Assembly: GCF_001403795.1 (NCBI RefSeq)
Contig: NZ_CXSU01000005.1
Coordinates: 633,550 to 697,549, forward strand
DNA: 64,000 bases
Reading direction: 5' to 3'
Origin: Jannaschia donghaensis
GTDB taxonomy: Bacteria; Pseudomonadota; Alphaproteobacteria; Rhodobacterales; Rhodobacteraceae
The notes below the pieces were generated by a model. The model saw nothing but the letters and a program-made list of their open reading frames with translations. It had not been told where the DNA came from and did not search any database. The first letter of the stretch is position 1; each line of letters starts with the position of its first letter. The position numbers were made by a program, and so were the translations under genes. Shown in pieces: positions 50,253 through 59,471 of this stretch.

Positions 50253-51238
50253 AGACCGATAAACTGGCCACGACCGCAGAAGCCGTCGAGGCCCAGCCCG
50301 GACGCGGCCGTGACGCCACCGGACCGACCAAGATCCCCAAGAAGGGCCTCAAAGACGTCCTTTGGCGGCTGAAGGACGAAATCTCGAACGACAATCTGTT
50401 CCTGGTGGCTGCGGGCGTGGCTTTCTATGGCCTGCTGGCGATCTTTCCGGCCATTACCGCGCTGATGTCTGTGGCCGGTCTGCTCTACCGCCCGGAGGAA
50501 CTTGTGTCCGTCCTGGAAGGCGCGTCCCGGGTGGTGCCGCCCGACGTCAGCCGCATCTTGTTGGAGCAGGCCCAATCGGTGGCCGGCAGCGACGAAGGCG
50601 GTCTGACGCTGGGTCTGGCACTGGGTTTCGGTTTGGCGCTTTGGTCGGCATCTTCGGGCGTCGGCAGCCTGATCCAAGGCCTGAACGTCGCCTACGACGA
50701 AGAGGAGACGCGCAGCTTCGTCTGGCTCAAATTGCGCACCATCGCCATGACCATCGCGATGATCATCGGTCTGATCGTGGCCGCCGCCCTGATCGTTTTG
50801 GTTCCCATCGCGCTGGATTTCGTAGCCTTCACGCCAGGGATCGAAATGCTGATCCAACTGGTCGCCTATGTCCCCCTGGCGCTGATCTTCATCGGCGGGG
50901 TGTCGGCCCTGTACCGGTGGGGGCCGGACCGGTCCAAGGCGGAATGGAAATGGCTGACGCCGGGTGCGTTGGTGTCTTCGGTCCTTTGGCTTATCGCCTC
51001 CGTCGGGTTCTCGGTCTATGTGCAGGCCTTCGGCAGCTATAACGAGACCTTCGGGTCCATCGGCGGCGTGATCGTCCTGCTGATGTGGCTGTGGATATCG
51101 GCCATCGTCATCCTGCTGGGTGCCGAACTCAACTCCGAACTAGAGGCGCAGACAGCGCGCGACACCACTACTGGCGAGCGGGAGCCGATGGGCCACCGTG
51201 GCGCGGTCAAGGCAGATGAGCTTGGCGATGTCTCCTGA
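50249..51238 (+). CDS. YihY/BrkB-family inner membrane protein
   Basis: 329 residues. An N-terminal cytoplasmic part of about 45 residues precedes the domain: DNLFLVAAGVAFYGLLAIFP, then LGLALGFGLALWSASSGVGS, NVAYDEEETRSFVWLKLRTI and helices ending in FGSIGGVIVLLMWLWISAIV followed by LGAELNSELE, all characteristic of BrkB/YihY. Six membrane helices. Often called ribonuclease BN by mistake; its actual function is unsettled. Confidence 0.94.
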   Translation: MKTDKLATTAEAVEAQPGRGRDATGPTKIPKKGLKDVLWRLKDEISNDNLFLVAAGVAFYGLLAIFPAITALMSVAGLLYRPEELVSVLEGASRVVPPDVSRILLEQAQSVAGSDEGGLTLGLALGFGLALWSASSGVGSLIQGLNVAYDEEETRSFVWLKLRTIAMTIAMIIGLIVAAALIVLVPIALDFVAFTPGIEMLIQLVAYVPLALIFIGGVSALYRWGPDRSKAEWKWLTPGALVSSVLWLIASVGFSVYVQAFGSYNETFGSIGGVIVLLMWLWISAIVILLGAELNSELEAQTARDTTTGEREPMGHRGAVKADELGDVS

Positions 51239-52364
51239 TCCCGCCGACCCCGCTGCGCGCAATCCGCTGCTTGTCCCCGTCACGGGCATATTCATTCTTC
51301 TGCTGATCCACGCACTGATCTTCGCGTCCGATTTCCTGATCCCGGTGACATCGGCCATCCTTGGCTATTTCATCCTGAATGCGCCGCGCCGCGCGCTGGG
51401 CCGGATCGGCATTCCTTCGCCCGTCGCTGCCGCGATCTTCACGATCCTGATCGGTGCCGTCTTGACCGTGGGTGCCATCGCACTGAGCGAGCCGTTGACC
51501 GCGTTCGTGACCGACATCCCAAGCCTGATCGACAAGGTTCTTTTGACGCTGCGCGGGCCGGACGGTCCGTTGGAGCTTGTGAACCGCGCCGCCGAAGCGA
51601 CCGACAAGGTCATCACCGAAACTTCCGGCCCTGCACCAATGAAAGTTCAGGTCGTGGGGTCGGGGGGGCTAGCCACATCCGTCGCATCGGTCGCGCCCGG
51701 CATGATGAGCCAAGTGGTCTTTGCGGTTTTTCTGCTGTTTTTCCTTGTCGCATCGGGCGATCTGTTCATCCAGAAGGCCGTTCAGGTGGTCGACCGGTTC
51801 CAGGATAAGCGCACGACGCTGATGACCATCCGCACGATCGAGGCGCGGCTGGGCAATTACCTTGGCGCCATCACCCTGATCAACATCGCTTTGGGCGTCG
51901 CAATCGGGGCGTTTATGTGGATTTGGGGCGTACCTTCGCCTTGGTTGCTGGGCATGATGGCGACCTTCCTGAACTTCGTGCCATTCGTGGGCGCGGTCGT
52001 CGGATCGCTGGTCGCAGGGGTGGTCGCCTTCGTGGCATTCGGCGACCTTTGGGCCGCCTTGGGCGTGCTTGGCACCTACTACGCGATCACAGCGCTGGAG
52101 GGGCAGTTGTTGACCCCCGCACTGGTGGGTCAGCGACTGCGGTTGAACGTGACGATGGTGTTCCTGTCGGTCGCGTTCTTCGCGTGGATCTGGTCGGTGA
52201 TGGGCATGGTCGTTGCGGTCCCCTCGCTGATCGTGGTGAAGGTCGTCTGCGATGCCGTCCCCCGCTTCCGCAAGGTTGGCCTGTTCCTCGGTGACGCCGA
52301 AGGCTTCGTGCCCGAGGCCGCAAAGCCCGATACCGCCGCCGCGATCCCGCCGAACGCGGGATGA
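51216..52364 (+). CDS. AI-2E-family (TqsA-like) transporter
   Basis: 382 residues from the ATG at 51216, inside the end of the BrkB gene; ATG at 51228 and GTG at 51198 are alternatives. Eight hydrophobic helices are seen, in the order FILLLIHALIFASDFLIPVT, the long central loop, QVVFAVFLLFFLVASGDLFI, then LGVAIGAFMWIWGVPSPWLL with NFVPFVGAVVGSLVAGVVAF and the C-terminal VFLSVAFFAWIWSVMGMVVA. Family members export AI-2 or act as Na/H antiporters; the substrate is unknown here. Confidence 0.9.
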   Translation: MSLAMSPDPADPAARNPLLVPVTGIFILLLIHALIFASDFLIPVTSAILGYFILNAPRRALGRIGIPSPVAAAIFTILIGAVLTVGAIALSEPLTAFVTDIPSLIDKVLLTLRGPDGPLELVNRAAEATDKVITETSGPAPMKVQVVGSGGLATSVASVAPGMMSQVVFAVFLLFFLVASGDLFIQKAVQVVDRFQDKRTTLMTIRTIEARLGNYLGAITLINIALGVAIGAFMWIWGVPSPWLLGMMATFLNFVPFVGAVVGSLVAGVVAFVAFGDLWAALGVLGTYYAITALEGQLLTPALVGQRLRLNVTMVFLSVAFFAWIWSVMGMVVAVPSLIVVKVVCDAVPRFRKVGLFLGDAEGFVPEAAKPDTAAAIPPNAG

Positions 52365-52412
52365 TCGGCACCGGGCCCGTTCGGGCGTCTGTCTGAACCT
52401 GCTTGTGATGAA

Positions 52413-52496
52413 TGGTGGGCGACCCTGGAATCGAACCAGGCGTGAGTCGCCTCGAGGGAGTTACAGTCCCCTGCCACACCTTGCGGCCTGTCGCCC
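52413..52496 (-). tRNA. tRNA-Tyr (anticodon GTA)
   Basis: An 84-base cloverleaf on the minus strand with acceptor GGGCGAC/GTCGCCC, anticodon loop in GGGGACTGTAACTCCC (GTA), a long variable arm (CTCGAGGCGACTCACG) as expected for tRNA-Tyr, T-arm GGTTCGATTCC and encoded CCA. Confidence 0.96.
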
Positions 52497-52595
52497 ACTG
52501 GCGGCGGGGATAGCCGCCGTGCCGGGTGGGGTCAAGCGGTGTTGTGGCGAGTTTCTTCGCGGGTGATAAGACCCCCAATCGGCAGGGGAAGTATC

Positions 52596-53396
52596 ATGGC
52601 GCAAAAGCCCAAATGGGTCGTCCAGAAGGAACAGGATCGCAGGGCTGCGGCCAATGCGACGGTCTGGCTGTTTGGGTTGCATGCGGTGCGTGACGCGCTG
52701 CAAAATCCGATGCGCGATCGTCTGCGCCTTGTCCTGACGCGCAACGCCGCCGACCGGTTGGGCGATGTCGTGCCCGCCTGCGGGATGGAGCCGGAGATCG
52801 CCGATCCTCGCAAGTTTCCCGTCCCACTCGACCCCGGGTCGGTGCATCAGGGCGCCGCGCTGGAGGTCAAACCGCTCGACTGGGGGCGGCTCGACGATCT
52901 GTCCAAGCCGGGGCAGGGGAACGCCCCGCTGCTGGTCTTGCTGGACCGCGTGACGGACCCGCACAACATCGGGGCCATCCTGCGCAGCGCCGAAGTCTTC
53001 GGGGCCCGCGCCGTCGTCGCGCCGTCGCGCCATTCAGCACCCGAAACCGGTGCGTTGGCCAAGACGGCGTCGGGCGCGCTGGAACGACAGCCGTATCTGC
53101 GCGTGGGCAATCTGGGCGACGCGATGGAGCGGCTCAAGGACCTTGGGTACATCCTGATCGGCATGGACGGAGAGGCGGAGGAGACGCTGGGCGATGTGGC
53201 ACCTCAGGTCTTGGACCAACCCACCGCAATCGTGCTGGGGGCCGAGGGGCCGGGCCTGAGGGAGCGAACGAAGGCGCTTTGCGACCGTCTGGTTCGGGTC
53301 GATCCGGCTGGCGCGTTCGGATCGCTCAACGTGTCGAACGCCGCTGCCGTCAGTCTTTTTGCGCTGCGCGCCGGGCGCGGCGGTCCCGATGCCTGA
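52596..53396 (+). CDS. rlmB: 23S rRNA (guanosine-2'-O)-methyltransferase RlmB/TrmH-family
   Basis: 266 residues. The N-terminal substrate-binding part is followed by the SPOUT knot motifs: LDRVTDPHNIGAILRSAEVF (motif 1), VLGAEGPGLRERT (motif 2) and AGAFGSLNVSNAAAVSLFAL (motif 3). It methylates a guanosine ribose in 23S rRNA (G2251 in E. coli) using S-adenosylmethionine. The start has a good GGGGAAG ribosome-binding site. Its end overlaps the next gene. Confidence 0.94.
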   Translation: MAQKPKWVVQKEQDRRAAANATVWLFGLHAVRDALQNPMRDRLRLVLTRNAADRLGDVVPACGMEPEIADPRKFPVPLDPGSVHQGAALEVKPLDWGRLDDLSKPGQGNAPLLVLLDRVTDPHNIGAILRSAEVFGARAVVAPSRHSAPETGALAKTASGALERQPYLRVGNLGDAMERLKDLGYILIGMDGEAEETLGDVAPQVLDQPTAIVLGAEGPGLRERTKALCDRLVRVDPAGAFGSLNVSNAAAVSLFALRAGRGGPDA

Positions 53397-53673
53397 AAAG
53401 CTCGCCACGTGTTGCTATTGCGGGCGGCGTTCAGCGTTGAGGATGGCGGACCACACGCTCGTCTGCGGGTCCTGCGGGGCTCCGTTGCGGAACATGAAGC
53501 CGCTGCGGCCCGCGCATGCCCAGGCGATCGCAAGCCATCCGGCCGATCCGCGTCCCCACAAGATGCCCCGGCCCAAGCCGATGAAACGGCGGAAGAAACG
53601 CAAAAGCGTGTGGAAAAAGCTGGCTGACCGGGTGGAGGATGTCTGGGATGAGATCGAGGATATCTTCGACTAA
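53389..53673 (+). CDS. Zinc-ribbon protein with basic tail
   Basis: 94 residues beginning within the last codons of rlmB (ATG at 53389). Two C-x2-C pairs, C-Y-C-G (CCYCGRRS) and C-G-S-C-G (VCGSCGAPL), form a zinc ribbon. A strongly basic stretch (RPKPMKRRKKRKSVWKKLAD) and an acidic C-terminus (EDVWDEIEDIFD) follow. It could bind RNA or ribosome-related structures, given coupling with rlmB. No named family recognised. Confidence 0.85.
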   Translation: MPEKLATCCYCGRRSALRMADHTLVCGSCGAPLRNMKPLRPAHAQAIASHPADPRPHKMPRPKPMKRRKKRKSVWKKLADRVEDVWDEIEDIFD

Positions 53674-53810
53674 CGCTCGGCGATGGGTTGCTCATGGAAA
53701 AACATATCCGTGATCGGAACTTCTTTCACGTCCGGGGGTTACCTAAGTGTCTGAGGACGGCAGGTCTGGAACTCCTGCCCTCCATATCACTGTCCCTCGT
53801 TCCATACCTT

Positions 53811-53843
53811 GGCCCGCGTCATTATTGCCGCGGGCCTTTTTTT
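53811..53843 (+). terminator. Rho-independent terminator
   Basis: An 8-bp stem GGCCCGCG/CGCGGGCC (53811-53818 with 53829-53836) with a 10-base loop, followed by seven T residues (53837-53843). It lies 138 bases after the zinc-ribbon gene and 17 before the CoA-binding gene, so it probably ends the rlmB transcript; a smaller hairpin (GCAGG/CCTGC) precedes it. Confidence 0.85.
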
Positions 53844-53859
53844 GTCGTCTGATCTGGGG

Positions 53860-54333
53860 ATGACGACAATACCCTCCGACAAGGTGCTGCGCGACCTGCT
53901 GACGCGACCGAAGACGTTTGCGTGCGTCGGCGTGTCCCCAAATCCCATCCGGCCGAGCCATTTCGTCGCGCGATACCTGTCGCTGCGCGCGTTCCGGGTG
54001 ATCCCGGTGAACCCGGGCCACGTCGGAACGACGCTCTTCGGTGAGGCGGTGGTGGGCGATCTGGCCGATATCGACGGGCCGGTCGAAATTCTGGATATCT
54101 TTCGCCGGCCCGAGGTGGTGCCGGCCATCGTGGAGCAGGGTTTGGCGTGCCTGACGGGCCTGTCTTGCGTCTGGCTTCAGGTCGGCGTCACCAGCGCAGC
54201 GGCGCGGGCAATGTGCAAGGATGCGGGGGTGACGTTCATAGAGGATCGCTGCCCCAAGATTGAATACCAGCGTCTGTTCGGAGAGTTGCGGATGGGCGGC
54301 TTCAACACCGGCGTGATCAGCGCAAAGCTGTAA
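53860..54333 (+). CDS. CoA-binding protein (YccU-like)
   Basis: 157 residues with a Rossmann-type CoA_binding_2 fold: TFACVGVSPNPIRPSHFVAR, RVIPVNPGHVGTTLFGEAVV, ILDIFRRPEVVPAIVEQGL and VWLQVGVTSAAARAMCKDAG. The C-terminus CPKIEYQRLFG is also typical. Function unknown. Right after a terminator, so it should have its own promoter, which I cannot place with confidence. Confidence 0.92.
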   Translation: MTTIPSDKVLRDLLTRPKTFACVGVSPNPIRPSHFVARYLSLRAFRVIPVNPGHVGTTLFGEAVVGDLADIDGPVEILDIFRRPEVVPAIVEQGLACLTGLSCVWLQVGVTSAAARAMCKDAGVTFIEDRCPKIEYQRLFGELRMGGFNTGVISAKL

Positions 54334-54392
54334 TCGCACCAAAGCGGCCCGCCGCGATAAGCGACGGGCCGGAAGATCGGGTTTCAGCGTTG

Positions 54393-55379
54393 TCAGTCTT
54401 CGTGGGTCGGCATCGCTTCGAGCTCGTCTTCGGTCGATGCGATATAGGCCCGCAAGTCGTTCTCGCCCTGCATCAGGGTGATGTCGCTCATGTCGACGGC
54501 GACGGGCTTTTCGCCAAGACCCAGAAAACCGCCCACATCGATCACTGCACGGTCGGCCATGCCGCCGTCCGCGCCCAGCAGCTCGCCGATCTCGCCAACG
54601 GCTTCGTCGTTGGGGTCATAGACGGTGATGCCGATGATATCCTCGGCGGTCACGTCGCCGGTGGACACCATGGTGTAGCCTTCGCGTTCCATCATGTCCG
54701 TGCCGTCCATCGTATCGGGATCGGCTTCCACGATCTCCTCCTGCACATCCAGATCACCCGCGATCGGTTCCCGCGCGTCCGACAACTCCGTGCCGATGGT
54801 GGCCAGCGTTTCGGTTCCGGCAGTCGCCTGGGTATCAAGACCTGTGCCCTGAACCTCCGTCTCCTCGATTTGCTCGGGCTCGGGTGCTTCGTCGATGGCG
54901 GGGCTCTCGTCTTGGGCCATATCATCCGTCGTGGACATGATTGCCGCGTCCCGACCCCGCTCGACTTCGCCGTCGAAGGCGGGCGCTCCCTCCAGATCAG
55001 CTGTCGTACCGGTCAGGACCACGAAGAACTCATCGGCGTCTGCGCCATCTGACACGAACGTCAGATCATCCACATTCACGGCGACCGTGCGCTCGCCCAT
55101 GCCGATAAAACCGCCGATGTCGATCATCACGGCGTCGATGCCGCCTTCGGCACCGATCAGGATATCGGAGATTTCGCCGACGTCATCCCACTCGGGTGCG
55201 TCGTCTGTCGTAAGGTTACCGGCTTGTTCTGTGACATAGAGGCGGGCCCCCATGAGATCCGAGGCGCGGAGGGCCTGGATGTTCAAGCTCTGGACGAAAC
55301 TGGAGGAAACGTGACCGTCCGAAAAACCCGGGGTGGCAAGGGAAAGCGCAATGGCAGTGGACGCCATAAGGGTTTTCAT
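54393..55379 (-). CDS. Secreted protein with two PRC-barrel domains
   Basis: 328 residues with a signal peptide (TLMASTAIALSLATPGFSDG). Two PRC-barrel repeats are visible, one in the N-terminal third (ASDLMGARLYVTEQAGNL ... AVMIDIGGFIGMGERTVAV) and one near the C-terminus (DIIGITVYDPNDEAVGEIGE ... AVIDVGGFLGLGEKPVAVDM). They are joined by about 120 acidic residues rich in Asp, Glu and Thr. Likely periplasmic or secreted; function unknown. Its upstream region has a long imperfect hairpin. Confidence 0.9.
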   Translation of the reverse strand: MKTLMASTAIALSLATPGFSDGHVSSSFVQSLNIQALRASDLMGARLYVTEQAGNLTTDDAPEWDDVGEISDILIGAEGGIDAVMIDIGGFIGMGERTVAVNVDDLTFVSDGADADEFFVVLTGTTADLEGAPAFDGEVERGRDAAIMSTTDDMAQDESPAIDEAPEPEQIEETEVQGTGLDTQATAGTETLATIGTELSDAREPIAGDLDVQEEIVEADPDTMDGTDMMEREGYTMVSTGDVTAEDIIGITVYDPNDEAVGEIGELLGADGGMADRAVIDVGGFLGLGEKPVAVDMSDITLMQGENDLRAYIASTEDELEAMPTHED

Positions 55380-55437
55380 CTTAGTATTCCTCAGTTGCTA
55401 GGTGACCTGTTTGCAGGTTGGTCATCCTTGCAACACG

Positions 55438-55476
55438 CAGGGTGATGCAAGGGTTCCAACCTTTCGTGTCACCCTG
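55438..55476. other. Long imperfect hairpin upstream of the PRC-barrel gene
   Basis: CAGGGTGA (55438-55445) and TCACCCTG (55469-55476) form an 8-bp outer stem; between them AAGGGTT and AACCTTT can pair with one bulge. It lies in the 193-base gap between hisE and the PRC-barrel gene, both minus strand. It may be part of a terminator for the his operon without a clean T-run, or a 5' leader structure. The rest of the gap shows nothing recognisable. Confidence 0.4.
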
Positions 55477-55572
55477 CTCTTAAATTTTCCCACGATCTGA
55501 ACGCGGAAGGTCACCGGTGCCGCCGGCTCGGCGTCGTAGCGGCCATGTGAAAAGACACAGCTCTGGCCCAAA

Positions 55573-55890
55573 TTATTTCGGACGCGCGGCTTTCTCGGTC
55601 AATCCCGACTCGCCGTCGCGTCGGTCCAGCTCGTCGAGCACGTCGCGCAACGCGACATTTCGCGACGCCAGCATGATGCAAAAATGATACAATACATCGG
55701 CACCCTCGCGGGTAAGGGCGTCCCGGTCGCCCTTCACAGCCTCGATCAGTGCTTCGATCGCTTCTTCGCCAAATTTTTCGGCGCATTTCTCGGGCCCCTT
55801 GGACAGAAGCTTGGCGGTCCAGCTTGTCTCGGGGTCGGCCGTGCGTCGGTTCTCGACGGTCTGCCAAAGGCGATCGAGGGTGTGGGTCAT
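55573..55890 (-). CDS. hisE: Phosphoribosyl-ATP diphosphatase
   Basis: 105 residues, all-alpha NTP-pyrophosphohydrolase: LDRLWQTVENRRTADPETSW, KLLSKGPEKCAEKFGEEAIE with the metal-binding EEAxE, and REGADVLYHFCIMLA. It hydrolyses phosphoribosyl-ATP to phosphoribosyl-AMP, the second step of histidine synthesis. Starts 5 bases after hisF ends, same strand. Confidence 0.96.
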   Translation of the reverse strand: MTHTLDRLWQTVENRRTADPETSWTAKLLSKGPEKCAEKFGEEAIEALIEAVKGDRDALTREGADVLYHFCIMLASRNVALRDVLDELDRRDGESGLTEKAARPK

Positions 55891-55895
55891 GTCGT

Positions 55896-56657
55896 TCACT
55901 CCATCCGAACGGGAATACCGGCGGCGGCCATATGCGCCTTGGCTTGCGCGATGGTATAGGTACCGAAGTGAAAGATCGACGCGGCCAGCACCGCCGAGGC
56001 ACCGCCCTCCGTCACGCCGTCGACCAGGTGATCCAGTGTTCCCACGCCGCCCGATGCGATCACCGGGATCGTCACCGCATCCGATACCGCACGGGTGAGG
56101 GGCAGGTTGAACCCTGCCTTCGTCCCGTCGCGGTCCATCGACGTCAGCAGGATTTCGCCCGCACCCATGGCCATGGCCGTGCGCGCGAAGGCCACGGCGT
56201 CGATGCCGGTGGGCTTGCGTCCGCCGTGGGTGAAGATTTCCCATTTGCCGGGCGATACGGTCTTGGCGTCGATCGCGCAGACGATGCACTGGCTGCCGAA
56301 TTTGTCGGCCGCGCGCGCCAGCACGTCCGGGTCGGCCACGGCAGCCGAATTGAACGAAACCTTGTCCGCGCCCGCCAGCAGCAGATTGCGCACGTCGTCC
56401 ACCGTGCGCACCCCGCCACCGATGGTCAGCGGCATGAAACACGCCTCGGCCGTACGGGTCGCCAGATCGTACATCGTGCCGCGGTTTTCATGGGTCGCGT
56501 GGATGTCGAGAAAGCACAGCTCATCCGCGCCCGCCGCGTCGTAGGCGCGGGCGGATTGGACGGGATCGCCGGCGTCGATCAGATCGACGAAGTTCACGCC
56601 CTTGACCACGCGACCGTCGGCCACGTCGAGGCAGGGGATGATGCGGGTCTTCAACAT
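55896..56657 (-). CDS. hisF: Imidazole glycerol phosphate synthase subunit HisF
   Basis: 253-residue TIM barrel from the ATG at 56657: [20 protein letters not shown] with catalytic D11, [28 protein letters not shown]-like [13 protein letters not shown] and [18 protein letters not shown]. It uses ammonia from HisH to form imidazole glycerol phosphate and AICAR. The upstream gap of 160 bases is shared with a divergent DUF302 gene. Confidence 0.97.
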   Translation of the reverse strand: MLKTRIIPCLDVADGRVVKGVNFVDLIDAGDPVQSARAYDAAGADELCFLDIHATHENRGTMYDLATRTAEACFMPLTIGGGVRTVDDVRNLLLAGADKVSFNSAAVADPDVLARAADKFGSQCIVCAIDAKTVSPGKWEIFTHGGRKPTGIDAVAFARTAMAMGAGEILLTSMDRDGTKAGFNLPLTRAVSDAVTIPVIASGGVGTLDHLVDGVTEGGASAVLAASIFHFGTYTIAQAKAHMAAAGIPVRME

Positions 56658-56817
56658 GAGCGCGGTTTGGCCCGGTTCGATCCGCATGGCAAGGTGCGGG
56701 GGCCTGACGTTGGCACGCGCCATGGTCCTGAAGGCCGCGACCGGAGATGACGCGGCTGTGAAACCGCCTGTCCGGCAGGCGTGTTACATTGTGCATCCCA
56801 CCAGTCTGGAGAGACCC

Positions 56818-57252
56818 ATGATCCGTACCGTAACGGCCGCCGCAGCCGCCTTGACCCTTGCCCTTCCGGTCAGCGCCGAAACGCTCGCCTCGCCGCATTC
56901 CGTCGCGCAGACGATGGACAACCTCGTGGCCGCCGTCGAAGGGGCGGGGGCCACCGTCATGGCCCGCGTCGATCATACCGCCGGTGCGGCCAGCGTCGAT
57001 ATGGACCTGTCGGAAGCGCAGCTTCTGGTCTTCGGCAACCCCAAGGTCGGCACGCCGATCATGCAGCAGGATCTACGCGCGGGTCTTGTTCTTCCCTTGC
57101 GTGTCCTGGTCCACGACAGCGACGACGGCACGGTGATCCGCTGGCAATCGCCCGAAGAGATGTTCGCGGGGCTGGACGTCGATCTGGAAAGCGAACCGGT
57201 GAAGATGGCAGCGGGCGCGCTGGCGAATTTGACGGCGAAGGCGGCGGAGTAG
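56818..57252 (+). CDS. Secreted DUF302-family protein
   Basis: 144 residues with a signal peptide (MIRTVTAAAAALTLALPVSA). The DUF302 core is visible: SVAQTMDNLVAAVEGAGATV, VDHTAGAASVDMDLSEAQLLVFGNPKVGTPIM (the FGNP motif) and LPLRVLVHDSDDGTVIRWQS. Function unknown, probably periplasmic. It is inserted on the opposite strand between hisA and hisF. Confidence 0.93.
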   Translation: MIRTVTAAAAALTLALPVSAETLASPHSVAQTMDNLVAAVEGAGATVMARVDHTAGAASVDMDLSEAQLLVFGNPKVGTPIMQQDLRAGLVLPLRVLVHDSDDGTVIRWQSPEEMFAGLDVDLESEPVKMAAGALANLTAKAAE

Positions 57253-57504
57253 CTAGATCTTCGTTCCGAAAACTAGCCTGACGAATGCCAACAAGACAGC
57301 CCCGACCAATGCGATCGGGGCCGTTATGATCATCCCGAACCCGGCATTCGCCAAACCGGATAGATCGGACATTTGACGGGCGTCCAAGCCTCGGCATTGC
57401 GTGAATTCAGAAGCGCTACTTCCGACTTGCAAGCAATCCAACGCGTCGGCTCGGAAGCCTGCAATTAAGGATATGATGACCAGAGAGACTGCCAAAAGGA
57501 GCAA
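57253..57504 (-). CDS. Small two-helix membrane protein, TTG start
   Basis: 83 residues. The frame opens with no ATG; a TTG at 57504 is the best start and lies 24 bases after the hisA stop. A hydrophobic N-terminal helix (LLLAVSLVIISLIAGF) is followed by a loop with two cysteines (ALDCLQVG and FTQCRGL) and a second helix (GMIITAPIALVGAVLLAFVR). Composition is less GC-rich than the his genes. Unknown function. Confidence 0.5.
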   Translation of the reverse strand: MLLLAVSLVIISLIAGFRADALDCLQVGSSASEFTQCRGLDARQMSDLSGLANAGFGMIITAPIALVGAVLLAFVRLVFGTKI

Positions 57505-57528
57505 GAGGCCACCGAGAAAATTCGTGGT

Positions 57529-58251
57529 TTAGTCATCGCCAAGCATCTTCAGCGCTTCGCTCAGATCAATCGCGCCGTCATACAATGCCCGTCCTGAGAT
57601 CGCCCCAGCAATTGTGCCCTTCGCCTTTAACGCTTGCAGATCGGCCAGCGACGACACGCCGCCCGATGCGATCACGGGGATGTCGACCGCCCGGGCCAAT
57701 GCGTCCGTCGCCTCGACGTTCGGGCCGCCCATGGCACCGTCGCGGTCGATGTCGGTGTAGATAATGGCCGCGACGCCCGCGTCCTCGAACCGGCGGGCCA
57801 GATCGGTCGCCGTCACATCGGTTTCTTCGGCCCAGCCGCGCGTCGCCACACGGCCCGCGCGCGCGTCGATACCGACCGCCACCTTACCGGGAAATTCGCG
57901 CGCGGCCTGCCGCACCAGATCGGGGTCCTCCACCGCGACGGTGCCCAGGATGACGCGTGCCAGACCTTGCATCAGCCAGGTCTCGATCGTGATCATGTCG
58001 CGGATTCCGCCACCCAATTGGCACGGCACGGTGATCGACCCCAGGATCGCCTCGACCGCCTTGGCATTTACTGGCTCTCCCGCAAATGCGCCGTTGAGAT
58101 CGACCAGATGCACCCATTCGCAGCCCGCGTCCTGAAAGGCGCGCGCCTGCGCGGCCGGATCGTCGTTGAAGACCGTGGCCGATGCCATTTCCCCGTGGAC
58201 GAGGCGCACGGCCGCGCCGTCCTTGAGGTCGATTGCGGGATAGAGGATCAT
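57529..58251 (-). CDS. hisA: Phosphoribosylformimino-AICAR ribotide isomerase HisA
   Basis: 240-residue TIM barrel: [20 protein letters not shown] with the catalytic D8, [35 protein letters not shown] with the second aspartate and [20 protein letters not shown]. It isomerises ProFAR to PRFAR before the HisFH step. It is separated from hisH by a DUF2147 gene on the other strand. Confidence 0.97.
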   Translation of the reverse strand: MILYPAIDLKDGAAVRLVHGEMASATVFNDDPAAQARAFQDAGCEWVHLVDLNGAFAGEPVNAKAVEAILGSITVPCQLGGGIRDMITIETWLMQGLARVILGTVAVEDPDLVRQAAREFPGKVAVGIDARAGRVATRGWAEETDVTATDLARRFEDAGVAAIIYTDIDRDGAMGGPNVEATDALARAVDIPVIASGGVSSLADLQALKAKGTIAGAISGRALYDGAIDLSEALKMLGDD

Positions 58252-58387
58252 TGCACACGCTCCGGGTCACTGGCTGTCCTGCGGTTCTGACGCAATCCAA
58301 GGCGCAGCGGAAGCCCGTGCCGAAACGTCACGCTTGATTTGGCGATCCGACCACCGTCAGGGTCGGCGCAGTCTAGGGAGGACACAT

Positions 58388-58774
58388 ATGAAACGCTTTC
58401 TCTTCACCCTCGTCGCCAGCCTTGGCCTGGCCACCATCGCATCCGCGGACCCGATCGAAGGTGTCTGGCAGACCGAAGTCGACGACGGATCCTATGCCCA
58501 CGTGACGGTCGCGCCCTGCGGCGGCAATTACTGCGGCACCATCAGCAAGACCTTCAACGCCTCGGGCGAATATCAGTCGCCGAACCTGGGCAAGCAGATC
58601 GTGCGCAACATGGCCGCACAGGGCGGCGGAGAGTACGAAGGCCAAGTCTGGCGTCCGTCCAATGACAAGGTCTATCTGGGCAAGATCGCCCTGTCGGGCA
58701 ACCAGATGGCGCTCCGCGGCTGCGTCGCCGGTGGCCTGATCTGCGCGCGTCAGAACTGGGTCAAGATCCGCTGA
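58388..58774 (+). CDS. Secreted DUF2147-family protein
   Basis: 128 residues with a signal peptide (MKRFLFTLVASLGLATIASA). The DUF2147 pattern is clear: PIEGVWQTEVDDGSYAHVTV, CGGNYCGTISKTF, VYLGKIALSGNQMALRGCVA and GLICARQNWVKI. Function unknown; a calycin-like fold is expected. Sits between hisA and hisH on the opposite strand. Confidence 0.93.
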   Translation: MKRFLFTLVASLGLATIASADPIEGVWQTEVDDGSYAHVTVAPCGGNYCGTISKTFNASGEYQSPNLGKQIVRNMAAQGGGEYEGQVWRPSNDKVYLGKIALSGNQMALRGCVAGGLICARQNWVKIR

Positions 58775-58828
58775 TCGCGGCGATCCGAGCCGATCGCGTC
58801 GGCCCGCCTTGTGCGGGCCGTTCGCATA

Positions 58829-59467
58829 TCACGGCGTCCAGCGCAGGAAATTCGCGATCAGGCGCAGGCCAGTCGCCTGGCTTTTTTCCGGGTGGAACTG
58901 GGTGCCCACGACGTTGCCCCGCGCCACGATCGCGGTGACGTAGCCGCCGTAGTCCACATGGGCCAGCCGGTCTGCGACATCGTCCATGACCATTTGGTAG
59001 GAATGAACGAAATACGCGTGATCGCCAGTCGCAAGTCCCGCAAGAACCGGATGATCCGCCGTCAGGATCAGATCGTTCCAGCCCATGTGCGGCACCTTGA
59101 GCGACGTATCGGTCGGCGCGATCCGCTCGATGGCGCCCCCGATCAGGCCGAAGCCCGGCACGTCCTCGTATTCGCGACCCACGGTCGCCAGCATCTGCAT
59201 GCCGACGCAGATACCCAGGAACGGAACGCCGCGCGGGCCGACGGCCTCCAGCACCGCGTCCTCCAGGCCGTCGAAGGCCTGCAACCCGCGGCGGCAGGCC
59301 GGAAAGGCCCCGTCGCCGGGCAGAACCACGCGGTCGGCGCGGGCCACGTCCTCGGGCCGCTGGGAGACGAGGACCTGCCCGGCGTCCGCCTCCCGCGCCA
59401 TCCGCTCTAACGCCTTCTGGGCGGAATGCAGGTTGCCGCTGTCGTAATCGACCAGAACCGTAAGCAT
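58829..59467 (-). CDS. hisH: Imidazole glycerol phosphate synthase glutaminase subunit HisH
   Basis: 212 residues. Class I glutamine amidotransferase: VDYDSGNLHSAQKAL, the nucleophile elbow GICVGMQ (Cys), and the His-Glu pair in GTQFHPEKSQ. It supplies ammonia to HisF. The start lies four bases after hisB ends. Confidence 0.97.
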   Translation of the reverse strand: MLTVLVDYDSGNLHSAQKALERMAREADAGQVLVSQRPEDVARADRVVLPGDGAFPACRRGLQAFDGLEDAVLEAVGPRGVPFLGICVGMQMLATVGREYEDVPGFGLIGGAIERIAPTDTSLKVPHMGWNDLILTADHPVLAGLATGDHAYFVHSYQMVMDDVADRLAHVDYGGYVTAIVARGNVVGTQFHPEKSQATGLRLIANFLRWTP

Positions 59468-59471
59468 CGCC

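Noticed and set aside
53740..53843. 4.5S (SRP) RNA
   Set aside because: A GGCAGGTCTGGAA stretch looked suggestive, but the conserved GGTCAGGxCCGGAAGGxAGCAGCC core is absent.
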